In this document: positions 11,820-24,500 of the stretch, piece by piece
Numbering within the stretch: position 1 is the first letter of the stretch
Layout: each line of letters begins with the position of its first letter
Assembly (NCBI GenBank): GCA_009746045.1
Contig: RPFO01000645.1
Span: 677,185-741,184 of the forward strand
Direction of reading: 5' to 3'
DNA from: Mesostigma viride
Taxonomy: Eukaryota; Streptophyta; Mesostigmatophyceae; Mesostigmatales; Mesostigmataceae
Length of the DNA stretch: 64,000 nt
Made by a program: the position numbers and the translations under genes
Notes under the pieces: generated by a model
What the model was told of the DNA's origin: nothing
Databases searched by the model: none
The model's input: the letters and a program-made list of their open reading frames with translations, nothing else

Positions 11820-13055
11820 AAGGGGAAACTGGAAGAAGGTAGAGGGGCGGCAGCGGGATGAGCAGGGGAGAAACGGGAAGGAAACGGAATAGCTGAAGAA
11901 TAAAATGGTTAGGCGCTACGGAGGATGGACGGCAACAAAGAAAAACATAGACGCGGCAAAAGAAAGCTAAGAGGGGAAACTGTGGAAAAATAAAAAGAAA
12001 CGAACCAAGGCAAGAAACAGGAATGGCGATGCAAAAAACTGTTTTAAAAATATGATTTTACTTGAACACTTAGAACAGGCCCAGACCACTGGTTCGCCAA
12101 GCGTATAAATCAAAGAACATCCTGTCTTAAAAAGAAAGGGGATCCGCGTCGCCGCTATACTCGTTGAACTATACTCGTTATAATAACCATATTTAGGGGT
12201 CCTCTATGAAAACCAAACCAACCTGAAGCGCTCGAGCTAGCTCCTCATCAGCCGAAACAGCTTCCGCCGCTGTAGCCTCTTCAGCTTCCGATGCGTGCGC
12301 CATTAGAAGGCAGCTACGGGGCAGCCAAACTCCCAGGACCCTATCAAACCATAATAACTCGAGCTTCCCAAGCCGCTCAGGTTGTATGGTACGAAAAAAG
12401 CTTGCTCTGTCCTCCTTTATTTAAACGACGCAGCTTTTCCTTTTCAAAGCAAGAATGCGCCTCGACTAATAAATACGTTTACTTACTGGAGCAAGCATAC
12501 GCACGAGACCGCCTTGACTTGCGCGTTGTCGTTCCGACTTTTCGCCCGAAGGTATATTTGATGCCCTGGTCTCTTTTTGCCCCATTTCCGATTCTTTCTC
12601 GATATTTCTGCCTTCACTGACGCTCAGTTTGCGTCAAGTTCCAGACTTCCAGGCGCATGGCCGGTGCTATTATCGGCGCGACGCAGGCAGAAACACCTGC
12701 CAATACGATACTTTGCCACCAGCGGCTTGCCAAGCTACTACCAACTACGTCAGGACTACGTTCTTATCAACGCGACGCGACCTGCCACGGGCCACGTCGC
12801 TTGACCGGCAGCTTCCGAACGATGCCAAATTGCCAGCTGCCTGCGTGAGCGGCTGTGAGCGGGACTGCGGAAGACTGCGGAGCAATGCGCGCAAAAGTGT
12901 GATCATATGCCACCCGGCAGCGGGGATGCGCAAACGCGGACTTGTCACTAGCTGATATTTGCCGTACCTTTGGATGAAATTCACTAGAATATAGCTTACC
13001 GGGTACACCTTCTCGTGTGGATGATGTCTCCGTCTGCAGGAATAGATTAATAAGG
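11820..13055. other. Intergenic, nothing recognised
   Basis: I find no gene or repeat I can support. The purine bias fades by about 12000. Short frames at 12291-12955 show no recognisable domain. Confidence 0.4.
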
Positions 13056-13962
13056 AGTTTTTGTAAACATCAGACACTGATTTCTTCAGACGATGCACAA
13101 GGCTGGGCGCGGCGCAGCGTGCGCAAGGCTGGCGTGCGCAAGGCTGGGGAGTGCGCGAGGCTGGGAGTGCGCAAGGCTGGGAGTGCATCGTGGCTGGGCG
13201 CGGCGCGGCAGCGTGCGCAAGGCTGGCGCGTAAAACTGCAAACGACGTAAATCGTATCGGCTGCCTTTGGACTTAGCCGAATTTCGTCGTCGATGCGAGT
13301 GGTGATGGCCGTTTAGATCTTAGTTTTTAACCCGACGGGTTTCCTTATGATGCGTTCAAAATGGCAGCTGATGGCATGATTACTTAACATGTGGCGCGCG
13401 CAAAGAGCCTGTAGTCGTGCAGTTTACCCTCAATAATCAATCAATCTGAGTCTCGAGTCCACGTTGGAGTCCACTGACCCCCCCGACTAGAATTTCCGAC
13501 CCCCAATGTTGCACGCAAGCTATGCCTGCCATGCTTTTTCTATTTCCTAACACCCACAGTTGGGGGATCATAGTCATTGACAATTTCTCCCCGTTGCTTT
13601 TTATGCTGCATATCCAACTATATCTGAGTAAGAGGGGTCGAGCGGATGACGCCGACATGGTTTGCATATACCTTCATAGTGGCTTCAAATCGTCATATTC
13701 TTGAAGCGCGGTCAGTTCAGCCCACAGAACCTTACGTACGTCTTACCAAGGTACATGCACGGTGGGGACGCGGTCGGCCGGTCGGGGTTTGCCTGCTTTC
13801 TTTACCCAACCAGGGACATGTTCGTGATTTTCTTGCAGCGCTGGAAGATCAGTCCCGGGAAGAACCGCCTGCGACCCCTGGACCGTTCCGTTCCAACGAT
13901 ACCTGTGACTCTTCAGCATCAACGGTACGAATAGCACGAACCCGCCCACGTGCTTGGCCGCC

Positions 13963-14070
13963 ATACCCGTTCCTAGTCATGCCATGCTCCTTCCTAGTCA
14001 TGCCATGGTCGTTCCGAGTCATGCCATGGTCGTTCCTAGTCATGTCACTCCCGTTCCTAGTCATGCCATT
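13963..14070. repeat. Small 21-bp satellite block (left arm)
   Basis: Five or so copies of the GTTCCTAGTCATGCCAT-type unit, ending at the (TTAA)n tract 14069-14086. Mirrored at 20389-20496 in the right arm. Confidence 0.9.
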
Positions 14071-14512
14071 AATTAATTAATTAATTAAAATGATAGCTCC
14101 GTTGGGAGCATATGTAACACATAGCCCTGAGAAAAGGGCATCTATGGGTTTGTAATACAATCAGGGCTACAACCTGCAGGTGGAGGATGTACAACTGTCA
14201 CCTGCTCTGGGTGCACAAGGTGCACCTGCACCGCCATGATGGTTCATGCCTCCTTAACAAGCACAGGCACCCAGGGGGGGGCTTGAGGAGAGGGCCTAGA
14301 AGGCCTGCATGACATATGGGGTGGAGGGTATGTGGCTAGGCTATAGCTGGTGTACACATGGCATCTCAGCAGAGAGTAACTCCCTGCATAGGCATCGCAT
14401 GGCTAAATTCTTAATGCATCATCCATGGGAGGTCCCATTGTAGGCTGGGCGCGGCTAAATACTGAAAGCATCATCCATGGGGGCCATTATGGGCGCACAT
14501 GCGCGTGGGCCA

Positions 14513-15330
14513 CGTCATGCCATACCCGTTCCTAGTCATGCCATGGCCGTTCCTAGTCATGCCATGGTCGTTCCGAGTCATGCCATACCCGTTCCTAGTC
14601 ATGCCATGCCCGTTCCTAGTCATGCCATACTCGTTACTAGTCATGCCATGCCCGTTCCTAGTCATGCCATACCCGTTCCTAGTCATGCCATACCCGTTCC
14701 TAGTCATGCCATACCCGTTCCTAGTCATGCCATGCCCGTTCCTAGTCATGCCATGGCCGTTCCTAGTCATGCCATGCCCGTTCCTAGTCATGCCACACCC
14801 GTTCCTAGTCATGCCATGCCCGTTCCTAGTCATGCCATACCCGTTCCTAGTCATGCCATACCCGTTCCTAGTCATGCCATACCCGTTCCTAGTCATGCTG
14901 TACACGCTCCTAGTCATGCCACACCCGTTCCTAGTCATGCCATACCCGTTCCTAGTCATGCCATGGTCGTTCCGAGTCATGCCATACCCGTTCCGAGTCA
15001 TGACATACTCATTCCTAGTCATGCCATACCCGTTCCTAGTCATGCTGTACCCGTTCCTAGTCATGCCATGGTCGTTCCGAGTCATGCCATACCCGTTCCG
15101 AGTCATGACATACTCATTCCTAGTCATGCCATACCCGTTCCTAGTCATGTTGTACACGTTCCTAGTCATGCCACACCCGTTCCTAGTCATGCCATGCCCG
15201 TTCCTAGTCATGCCATGCTCTTTCCTAGTCATGCCATACCTGTTCCTACTTCCTAGTCATGCCATACCCGTTCCTAGTCATGCTGTACACGTTCCTAGTC
15301 ATGCCATGCCCGTTCCTACTCATGTCATGG
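14513..15330. repeat. 21-bp satellite array, about 39 copies (left arm)
   Basis: Consensus GTTCCTAGTCATGCCATACCC, with variants at a few positions. Because 21 is divisible by three and the unit lacks stops in several frames, it yields 250-290-residue periodic frames on both strands (MTRNGYG, VPSHAIP, FLVMPYP). They show no sign of being genes. Confidence 0.95.
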
Positions 15331-15799
15331 TTTTTACCTGTATGTCCTCTGCCCTTGGTGCCAGCGTTCTGTGAGCACCTCAATGTATGGTCTGTCGTGA
15401 GAACAATAATGGCAGTCTAGCCAACGTCGATACGTTCGAGTTGGGCTCATAGTTAGTTGGTTGTTGTCGACCCACACAATAGCTGTTGCTTGTGTTAATT
15501 GGGAAATGTGTTTTATTGCAGCTGAACATGTATCAAGCTTCATTGCAATCTAGCTGTCGCGAACGATTCCTCTAAATCATCTTTAGTGGTGATAGGTACC
15601 ATTCGAGTGCCAACGGTGGAGACGTACAGGTTCTCACATAGAGGTGGGTTAACTCGTAACAGTGCTATCAATTGCGTGCGATAAGAACGTGACTGCACCA
15701 CGTGAACAAGAGACAATTATCAATATTATAATTAACAAACATCACGTGAGCATTATTAAGTTTACATCATTTGCAGGTTGTTGCTTAGCACGCTTATAG

Positions 15800-16260
15800 A
15801 CCATGTACCCCCTCTCACGGACATTTAATTAATTAATTAATACCACGTGACTGCGTGAGCAGTATCCTCATGAAGGGAATGGATGACATGCGAAAGAAAC
15901 TATCTAAGCACGGGTAGCAGGATTGTGGGCCCCGCGGCCGGTGGCACTGTGCCGACCGTAGCGGGTTACCCGAGGTGCCCCTACCGGACATTAATTAATT
16001 AATTAATAGACACGTGACTGCGTCACGTGAGCATAAGTCCTCAGTGGGAGGGGAACATGGGATGGAATGGATGGTATAAGCTATCTAGGTCCTAGTTACA
16101 GGGGTGTGGGCACCGCGGCCCGAATCGCTATGAATGCCATACTTGGTCACACGCGGAGCCCCCACAGACTTGGGGGTGGTCTCCTTCATCACTACTTGCC
16201 ATCTATCCTTGCGCACCATCTGCCTTAATATTACAGACTACCGGACATGTGTTACGTGAT
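15800..16260 (-). repeat. Head-to-tail (TTAA)n-tailed repeat units (left arm)
   Basis: Read on the minus strand, units begin TGTCCGGTAG and end GCTCACGTGACGCAGTCACG followed by TTAATTAATTAA. They are diverged relatives of 28685-29128 and 61301-61765. The mirror copies read in the plus direction at 18190-18650. Confidence 0.8.
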
Positions 16261-16797
16261 CTCCCAACGGAGTAACGCTTCAATTCAATGCAACTAATAC
16301 GTTAGACAGTATAATATTATCGTGACATGCATCACGTGAGCATAATGAATGCAATATCAAAGCGACTACCGGCGCAGGCCAGAAATCTGGAGAATATGTC
16401 AATATCAACAAGTACTAGGAGCATAGAGTGTACGCATTATGACTGTCCTGGTTAGCCTTGTACTCAGACCCTACGTGGATCATGCCACGACAAATGAGGG
16501 TCGTACACACAACTCTTGGTTTAGCTCCGAGACCATGCAGTCATTGGCAAACTTTGGAATTACCTCTTTCTCGATACTGTGCCAAAATTCCAAAACAAAA
16601 GAGGTGGTATGGACACCTGTAAAGAGCCGGTATGGACACCCACAGCTCTGCACACATCTTGATTATCCAAGCAATTAGTGTACAAGTGTTTCGCCTCCGT
16701 GGCTTACCATTATGCATCATCAGCACAACAAGTTTTAACAGTGATTGCAAACCACGGTTTTTTATGTGTCATGCAAGGTCTACCAAAAGGCGGTGTC

Positions 16798-17661
16798 ACC
16801 ATTGCATTTTTAGGCCCAAATGCATGTGTCACCCGAAATGCATCTAAACCTTAAACCTTCCTCAACCTTTTCATGAAACAATCAAAGGTTCATTACAATA
16901 TCTGATTTTCTCGCCAACTAGTTTTGCCTGTTGGCTTAGCCCCCCCAACATGGCCCGGGTAGCACGTGTTCGCCGCCCTCATCAGGGGGAATAGTATCAC
17001 ATTTGGTCAATAGGCCATACCAAGTCATGCTTGTTGCCCCAACCAACTAGAGCATATTCTCAATGCCCATTCCCGCCATCCAAGCTATGCCTCCTGTTTA
17101 CCGCCGCAACACCGGTTGCCAGCAGCCCATTACTCACTTCACCCGCCGCTTGCTACACAAGGCCTTGCCGCCTTGCCCAACATGCTGCCTGCTTCGCCTC
17201 GTTCGGCCGAATTTCGCAAGTAACCTTGCAGTTCCAAGTACCTCAGGTTTGCTTGACATTCCCCCTCCCTCACCCCCTCCCACCCCCCCTCCCTCCCTTT
17301 TAGAAGCTACATACACCGCTACGTTCAAGAAGTATAAGTATTTATCTATATATTATACAAAGTTGACAAGATATTTATCACACACTTAGTTTCAGTTGGC
17401 TAACTCGCTTTCTATGTCGTGTGCCCAAGGGGCTTTTTGTTGTGCATCGATGAATTACGCCAGACATAGGTGTAACTTTTCTGTACATGTTCTTGTTGTC
17501 GCTCTGTTGACTTGTTGTCGCTTCACAGGCAATGCACTATTGTGTGGAAGGACGCGCATCCCCTGGAGAAGATGCGACTGTACCATTTTGCCCAGCTTCA
17601 GTGGCAAATGAAGGTGAAGAATATGCGTTGTGGCCTTCTCCTCAGCTGGACGATGGAGAAC
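16798..17661. other. Spacer of the large inverted repeat
   Basis: 864 bp of unique sequence separating the two arms. It contains a C-rich stretch (about 17250-17300) and a possible 3' exon at its right edge. An asymmetric spacer argues against a simple fold-back sequencing artefact. Confidence 0.9.
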
Positions 17662-17679
17662 GACACCGCCTTTTGGTAG
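17529..17679 (+). CDS. Possible 3'-terminal exon, YqaJ-like nuclease fragment
   Basis: After the acceptor-like CTTCACAG at 17521-17528 there is an open frame to the TAG at 17677-17679. It encodes about 50 residues including HPLEKMRLYHFAQLQWQMKV. The Q.Q.QM spacing recalls the C-terminal part of lambda-exonuclease/YqaJ viral recombinase domains. The last 18 bases lie inside the right arm, so the exon straddles the palindrome junction. I could not find the upstream exons. It may be a relic or chance. Confidence 0.3.
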
Positions 17680-18189
17680 ACCTTGCATGACACATAAAAA
17701 ACCGTGGTTTGCAATCACTGTTAAAACTTGTTGTGCTGATGATGCATAATGGTAAGCCACGGAGGCGAAACACTTGTACACTAATTGCTTGGATAATCAA
17801 GATGTGTGCAGAGCTGTGGGTGTCCATACCGGCTCTTTACAGGTGTCCATACCACCTCTTTTGTTTTGGAATTTTGGCACAGTATCGAGAAAGAGGTAAT
17901 TCCAAAGTTTGCCAATGACTGCATGGTCTCGGAGCTAAACCAAGAGTTGTGTGTACGACCCTCATTTGTCGTGGCATGATCCACGTAGGGTCTGAGTACA
18001 AGGCTAACCAGGACAGTCATAATGCGTACACTCTATGCTCCTAGTACTTGTTGATATTGACATATTCTCCAGATTTCTGGCCTGCGCCGGTAGTCGCTTT
18101 GATATTGCATTCATTATGCTCACGTGATGCATGTCACGATAATATTATACTGTCTAACGTATTAGTTGCATTGAATTGAAGCGTTACTC

Positions 18190-18650
18190 CGTTGGGAGAT
18201 CACGTAACACATGTCCGGTAGTCTGTAATATTAAGGCAGATGGTGCGCAAGGATAGATGGCAAGTAGTGATGAAGGAGACCACCCCCAAGTCTGTGGGGG
18301 CTCCGCGTGTGACCAAGTATGGCATTCATAGCGATTCGGGCCGCGGTGCCCACACCCCTGTAACTAGGACCTAGATAGCTTATACCATCCATTCCATCCC
18401 ATGTTCCCCTCCCACTGAGGACTTATGCTCACGTGACGCAGTCACGTGTCTATTAATTAATTAATTAATGTCCGGTAGGGGCACCTCGGGTAACCCGCTA
18501 CGGTCGGCACAGTGCCACCGGCCGCGGGGCCCACAATCCTGCTACCCGTGCTTAGATAGTTTCTTTCGCATGTCATCCATTCCCTTCATGAGGATACTGC
18601 TCACGCAGTCACGTGGTATTAATTAATTAATTAAATGTCCGTGAGAGGGG
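18190..18650 (+). repeat. Head-to-tail (TTAA)n-tailed repeat units (right arm)
   Basis: Successive units start with TGTCCGGTAG (about 18212 and 18468) or TGTCCGTGAG (about 18635). The first ends in GCTCACGTGACGCAGTCACG and (TTAA)n at 18452-18467; the second ends in GCTCACGCAGTCACGTGG and (TTAA)n near 18619-18634. The units are related but diverged, as expected for repeated insertion of one element family into the tail of another. Confidence 0.8.
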
Positions 18651-19129
18651 GTACATGGTCTATAAGCGTGCTAAGCAACAACCTGCAAATGATGTAAACT
18701 TAATAATGCTCACGTGATGTTTGTTAATTATAATATTGATAATTGTCTCTTGTTCACGTGGTGCAGTCACGTTCTTATCGCACGCAATTGATAGCACTGT
18801 TACGAGTTAACCCACCTCTATGTGAGAACCTGTACGTCTCCACCGTTGGCACTCGAATGGTACCTATCACCACTAAAGATGATTTAGAGGAATCGTTCGC
18901 GACAGCTAGATTGCAATGAAGCTTGATACATGTTCAGCTGCAATAAAACACATTTCCCAATTAACACAAGCAACAGCTATTGTGTGGGTCGACAACAACC
19001 AACTAACTATGAGCCCAACTCGAACGTATCGACGTTGGCTAGACTGCCATTATTGTTCTCACGACAGACCATACATTGAGGTGCTCACAGAACGCTGGCA
19101 CCAAGGGCAGAGGACATACAGGTAAAAAC

Positions 19130-19946
19130 CATGACATGAGTAGGAACGGGCATGGCATGACTAGGAACGTGTACAGCATGACTAGGAACGGGTATGGCAT
19201 GACTAGGAAGTAGGAACAGGTATGGCATGACTAGGAAAGAGCATGGCATGACTAGGAACGGGCATGGCATGACTAGGAACGGGTGTGGCATGACTAGGAA
19301 CGTGTACAACATGACTAGGAACGGGTATGGCATGACTAGGAATGAGTATGTCATGACTCGGAACGGGTATGGCATGACTCGGAACGACCATGGCATGACT
19401 AGGAACGGGTACAGCATGACTAGGAACGGGTATGGCATGACTAGGAATGAGTATGTCATGACTCGGAACGGGTATGGCATGACTCGGAACGACCATGGCA
19501 TGACTAGGAACGGGTATGGCATGACTAGGAACGGGTGTGGCATGACTAGGAGCGTGTACAGCATGACTAGGAACGGGTATGGCATGACTAGGAACGGGTA
19601 TGGCATGACTAGGAACGGGTATGGCATGACTAGGAACGGGCATGGCATGACTAGGAACGGGTGTGGCATGACTAGGAACGGGCATGGCATGACTAGGAAC
19701 GGCCATGGCATGACTAGGAACGGGCATGGCATGACTAGGAACGGGTATGGCATGACTAGGAACGGGTATGGCATGACTAGGAACGGGTATGGCATGACTA
19801 GGAACGGGCATGGCATGACTAGTAACGAGTATGGCATGACTAGGAACGGGCATGGCATGACTAGGAACGGGTATGGCATGACTCGGAACGACCATGGCAT
19901 GACTAGGAACGGCCATGGCATGACTAGGAACGGGTATGGCATGACG
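19130..19946. repeat. 21-bp satellite array (right arm)
   Basis: Exact mirror of 14513-15330. Unit CATGACTAGGAACGGGTATGG. Confidence 0.95.
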
Positions 19947-21573
19947 TGGCCCACGCGCATGTGCGCCCATAATGGCCCCCATGGATGATGCTTTCAGTAT
20001 TTAGCCGCGCCCAGCCTACAATGGGACCTCCCATGGATGATGCATTAAGAATTTAGCCATGCGATGCCTATGCAGGGAGTTACTCTCTGCTGAGATGCCA
20101 TGTGTACACCAGCTATAGCCTAGCCACATACCCTCCACCCCATATGTCATGCAGGCCTTCTAGGCCCTCTCCTCAAGCCCCCCCCTGGGTGCCTGTGCTT
20201 GTTAAGGAGGCATGAACCATCATGGCGGTGCAGGTGCACCTTGTGCACCCAGAGCAGGTGACAGTTGTACATCCTCCACCTGCAGGTTGTAGCCCTGATT
20301 GTATTACAAACCCATAGATGCCCTTTTCTCAGGGCTATGTGTTACATATGCTCCCAACGGAGCTATCATTTTAATTAATTAATTAATTAATGGCATGACT
20401 AGGAACGGGAGTGACATGACTAGGAACGACCATGGCATGACTCGGAACGACCATGGCATGACTAGGAAGGAGCATGGCATGACTAGGAACGGGTATGGCG
20501 GCCAAGCACGTGGGCGGGTTCGTGCTATTCGTACCGTTGATGCTGAAGAGTCACAGGTATCGTTGGAACGGAACGGTCCAGGGGTCGCAGGCGGTTCTTC
20601 CCGGGACTGATCTTCCAGCGCTGCAAGAAAATCACGAACATGTCCCTGGTTGGGTAAAGAAAGCAGGCAAACCCCGACCGGCCGACCGCGTCCCCACCGT
20701 GCATGTACCTTGGTAAGACGTACGTAAGGTTCTGTGGGCTGAACTGACCGCGCTTCAAGAATATGACGATTTGAAGCCACTATGAAGGTATATGCAAACC
20801 ATGTCGGCGTCATCCGCTCGACCCCTCTTACTCAGATATAGTTGGATATGCAGCATAAAAAGCAACGGGGAGAAATTGTCAATGACTATGATCCCCCAAC
20901 TGTGGGTGTTAGGAAATAGAAAAAGCATGGCAGGCATAGCTTGCGTGCAACATTGGGGGTCGGAAATTCTAGTCGGGGGGGTCAGTGGACTCCAACGTGG
21001 ACTCGAGACTCAGATTGATTGATTATTGAGGGTAAACTGCACGACTACAGGCTCTTTGCGCGCGCCACATGTTAAGTAATCATGCCATCAGCTGCCATTT
21101 TGAACGCATCATAAGGAAACCCGTCGGGTTAAAAACTAAGATCTAAACGGCCATCACCACTCGCATCGACGACGAAATTCGGCTAAGTCCAAAGGCAGCC
21201 GATACGATTTACGTCGTTTGCAGTTTTACGCGCCAGCCTTGCGCACGCTGCCGCGCCGCGCCCAGCCACGATGCACTCCCAGCCTTGCGCACTCCCAGCC
21301 TCGCGCACTCCCCAGCCTTGCGCACGCCAGCCTTGCGCACGCTGCGCCGCGCCCAGCCTTGTGCATCGTCTGAAGAAATCAGTGTCTGATGTTTACAAAA
21401 ACTTGGCACTAGGTGGACCAATTAAGAGCATTGTATCAAGGAGACAACCAGCGAAGGCCATTGTATGCTTGGTTCTTTCCGAAACCTTGTTGAAGAACGC
21501 TTTCTCAGGTTAGGAAGTAGCACAATATTTGTTTTGGTAGCACTGTGCAATATATACTGAATTCTGGCTGAGG

Positions 21574-24500
21574 ATGGCGAGCCAAGAAGTTCAGACCGAA
21601 TTGATTGCCGACGGGAAAATCGCCGTGGTTACGTTGAATAGACCGCAGAAGGCCAACTCAATTAGCGAAACTTTATGGGAGCAAATTCCAACTGTATTTC
21701 GAGAGTTGGATGACCGAGGTACCATTCGAGCTGTAAGTTATATATCAATGTATTAGATTGAACGCAACACTTGGTACAGCGCCGTACGTTGGAGCTCACT
21801 ATCAAATATTTCAGTTTAAAAATTTTCGCCATTAGTGGGAACCAGCCTACTTTACATGGGAAAAAACTCAGATGGATGGTTGTCACTGCCGAGAACACCC
21901 CGGGGATGAGATGCAGCTTGCGTGGATACATCCTGCTTTACTCGATTTATGCATGGTTCACCGCTCTAGCTAATGGACCTACCGCTTCTGGTCGCGTTGA
22001 ACTGATCTGCGAAGGGCAGCGAGCCGGTTAACAAGCCACGCTGGCTTGTTTTCATCAAACACTCAGGCTTGGACATCAAAGATTTGCGCACACATCTGCT
22101 AAATGTAACACAGGAGTCCATACTTTGTTTCAGGATGTTGCTGGCTTGTTTTTTAACATCTGTATATGAACATGCCAGCTCGGGGGGGAATTATGGCTGT
22201 CCCTACTTGGCTGTATTGATCGGTGAGCACACTGGCTGGGGACGACTAAGGAAGCCTGGCTCGCGTCGTGGTACGTGCCCTTGTTTATGTGCTTGTTTTG
22301 ATCAGATTATATTATGTGGGGCGGGTGCCCATTTCTGTGCGGGCATCGAGCTCAGCAACCTGGATGCCATGAAGAGCACCTGGGGAGATGATGCCTGCCC
22401 AGGCAGGCGGCGGTTCAATTTCCGAAGGCATATCAAGAAGCTCCAGGTAGTTTTATGGTGGGGGTCATCGGCTGCCTGTGCCCTGCAATGCCTGCATCTT
22501 GTGAAGACTGAACTTGTATATCTGATGTCAGGGCAGAGTCAGAATGTATTGATGTCTTCAGGAAGTGGTTGTTGATGCTGCAGAGGCACATAGGCGGCAT
22601 GAGGCAATGCATTGCTGTCTTGGCTGCTCTGGCCGCCATTTTATCTTTTTTATGGTCGTGATGCCATGACCACCAGTAAGGCTGCTAGTCCGTCTGAAGG
22701 TTTGCTTATGAAACCATGGGGCTCAAAGGAGGAATGACAGTTGTCTGCGCATCAACACCTCACACTATGTACGGAGCTCGAGTGCACTTCCTAGTGCTTC
22801 AAGGTCTCCCAGCAGCGGCCATGCACCAAATAAACAATTCCGCTAAATGGTGTTCTTGCTGTTTCCTCTCTCAAGGACATCGCCACCTGAGCGCCACTCA
22901 TGCCATCTACCCATCCCTAGGTACGACTCATGCCATTCACCCAACCCGTTTGTGATCCTTCTTTCACCATCGCCACAGGCCGCGTTCACTGCACTGGAAG
23001 AGTGCAAGGTGCCAGTCATTGCCGCGGTGCACGGATGCTGCTTTGGCGCAGGGCTGGACCTGGTACGCCTGCGAAGAAGTGGTCACCACCATCACGATAA
23101 TGTGATGATAGTAATGATAATAAGCCTGCTTGTATGGGATACGGGCCCGCCTGCACTAGGCTGGCCTCTATGGGGAAATGCATTTGTCTGCCAGTGCAGC
23201 ATTTGTTTGCCAGGCGCCAGTGAGGCGCCCAGCTGCTGTGTTTGGTCAAACACATTTGTGGGTCAATAGTGTTGGGCAAGTTTGTGTCTGGGCTGATGGC
23301 GCATATTCAAACTAAAAGGTATCTCACATATTTGTTCTGGGCGCCCCCATTGGGTAATATGAAATCCCGTGTCTCATCTTGCATGTCATCATGGGATGGA
23401 GTATGGCTGCCTGCTAGGACCATGCCACGATTCAAAACATTGGGCTCACCAACCCACCGTTGCTGATGGCTGTGTGTGGCACACCCTGCAGATCACTGCG
23501 TGTGACCTGCGCTATTGCACAGAGGATGCGCAGTTCTGCGTCAAGGTAAGGAGACCTGCGGCAAGGGGGGGTGCTGCATGGCGTGATGTCTGATCTTTTG
23601 GTGTCTGTGTAATGCTGTACGCTCTACTTACCAGGCAAGGTATATTGCATTGGTGTTTTTCCCTGGGGACCAGCCTTCATGGGGCTGGTTATTTCGCCTC
23701 ATTGCATGGCTGACATAGGTGACTTGCCAGCCTTGCAGAAGCCTTGCAGAAGCCTTGCAGAAGCCTTGCAGCTTGACGATCCCCGGCAGAGGCAACAAGG
23801 AGCGTTGCGCCTCTCATTGGCCCAGTATCGTCTGGGCGTTCCAGATCTGTTTTTCGAGAGCTGCTTGCTATCAGTGCGTCAGGATCCCCATGCCGAACTG
23901 GTCTAAACAGCAGGTGCCGATGGTCCGCATGCACAGTTCTTGCGCGGAAGCCTCAATTTTTATAAGCTTGTGGTTTAGAAACAAATTCAATTCGAGTCTT
24001 GGGGATGTCTTGCTGGCCTCCGATGACCCATCGGCAGCTGACTGTTCGAAATTTGGCCAACTCAAGATAGCTGTGCTGCAGGCTGTCTATCAAAACGTGA
24101 ACGCACTTCAGACCTGGCAGTTTTACTGTAATATGTTGATATGCTTGCTGCATGCTGATTGGAGCCACAGGAGGTGGATCTGGCCATCACGGCTGACATC
24201 GGCACACTGCAGCGCCTGCCAGGGATCGTCGGCCACGGTAGGGCGCGTTGTGGCTGCGCAAGGGGTTTGCCAAAGGGTTAGAGCGCCTTAATTATTCCGC
24301 CAATGTCGGCAGCGGTAGCCATGCAGGTCAATAAGCACAGGCTGCTGCAGGCCTTGTGACCGTCTGGCAATTGGTTACGGTGTCATTTCATAGCGGTGAC
24401 TTAGCATCCCTGCTCTACAATATGGCTTCTGGCCACGTCAGTAATCGCCTTACAACACTGTCATCGACATTGTGTGCTGCTAGTGCATTGACAAATACAT

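Larger units (their letters stand above)
13056..16797 (+). repeat. Left arm of a 3742-bp inverted repeat
   Basis: This arm pairs base for base with 17662-21403. Paired coordinates sum to 34459 at both ends and at every internal ORF boundary checked (for example 13646/20813 and 14471/19988), so the arms have no net indel. Translations of mirrored ORFs are identical. The outer break is AGTTTTTGTAAAC (left) against GTTTACAAAAACT (right). The arm contains short GCGCAAGGCTGG repeats (13105-13230), 21-bp satellites, and (TTAA)n-ended units. Confidence 0.97.
17662..21403 (-). repeat. Right arm of the 3742-bp inverted repeat
   Basis: Reverse complement of 13056-16797 without net length change. It ends about 170 bp upstream of the ATG of the dienoyl-CoA isomerase gene, so that promoter lies at the palindrome edge. 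Confidence 0.97.

Noticed and set aside
11057-11842. Gly-Arg-Glu and Pro-Ser-Leu proteins of 170-260 aa
   Set aside because: Artefacts of the GGGA array read in different frames.
14471-15374. 250-290-aa heptad-periodic proteins on both strands
   Set aside because: Period-21 satellite without stops. Equal openness on both strands argues against coding.
13056-21403. Fold-back (missed adapter) artefact as sole explanation of the inverted repeat
   Set aside because: An 864-bp asymmetric spacer is not expected from a simple fold-back read, though assembly error is not excluded.
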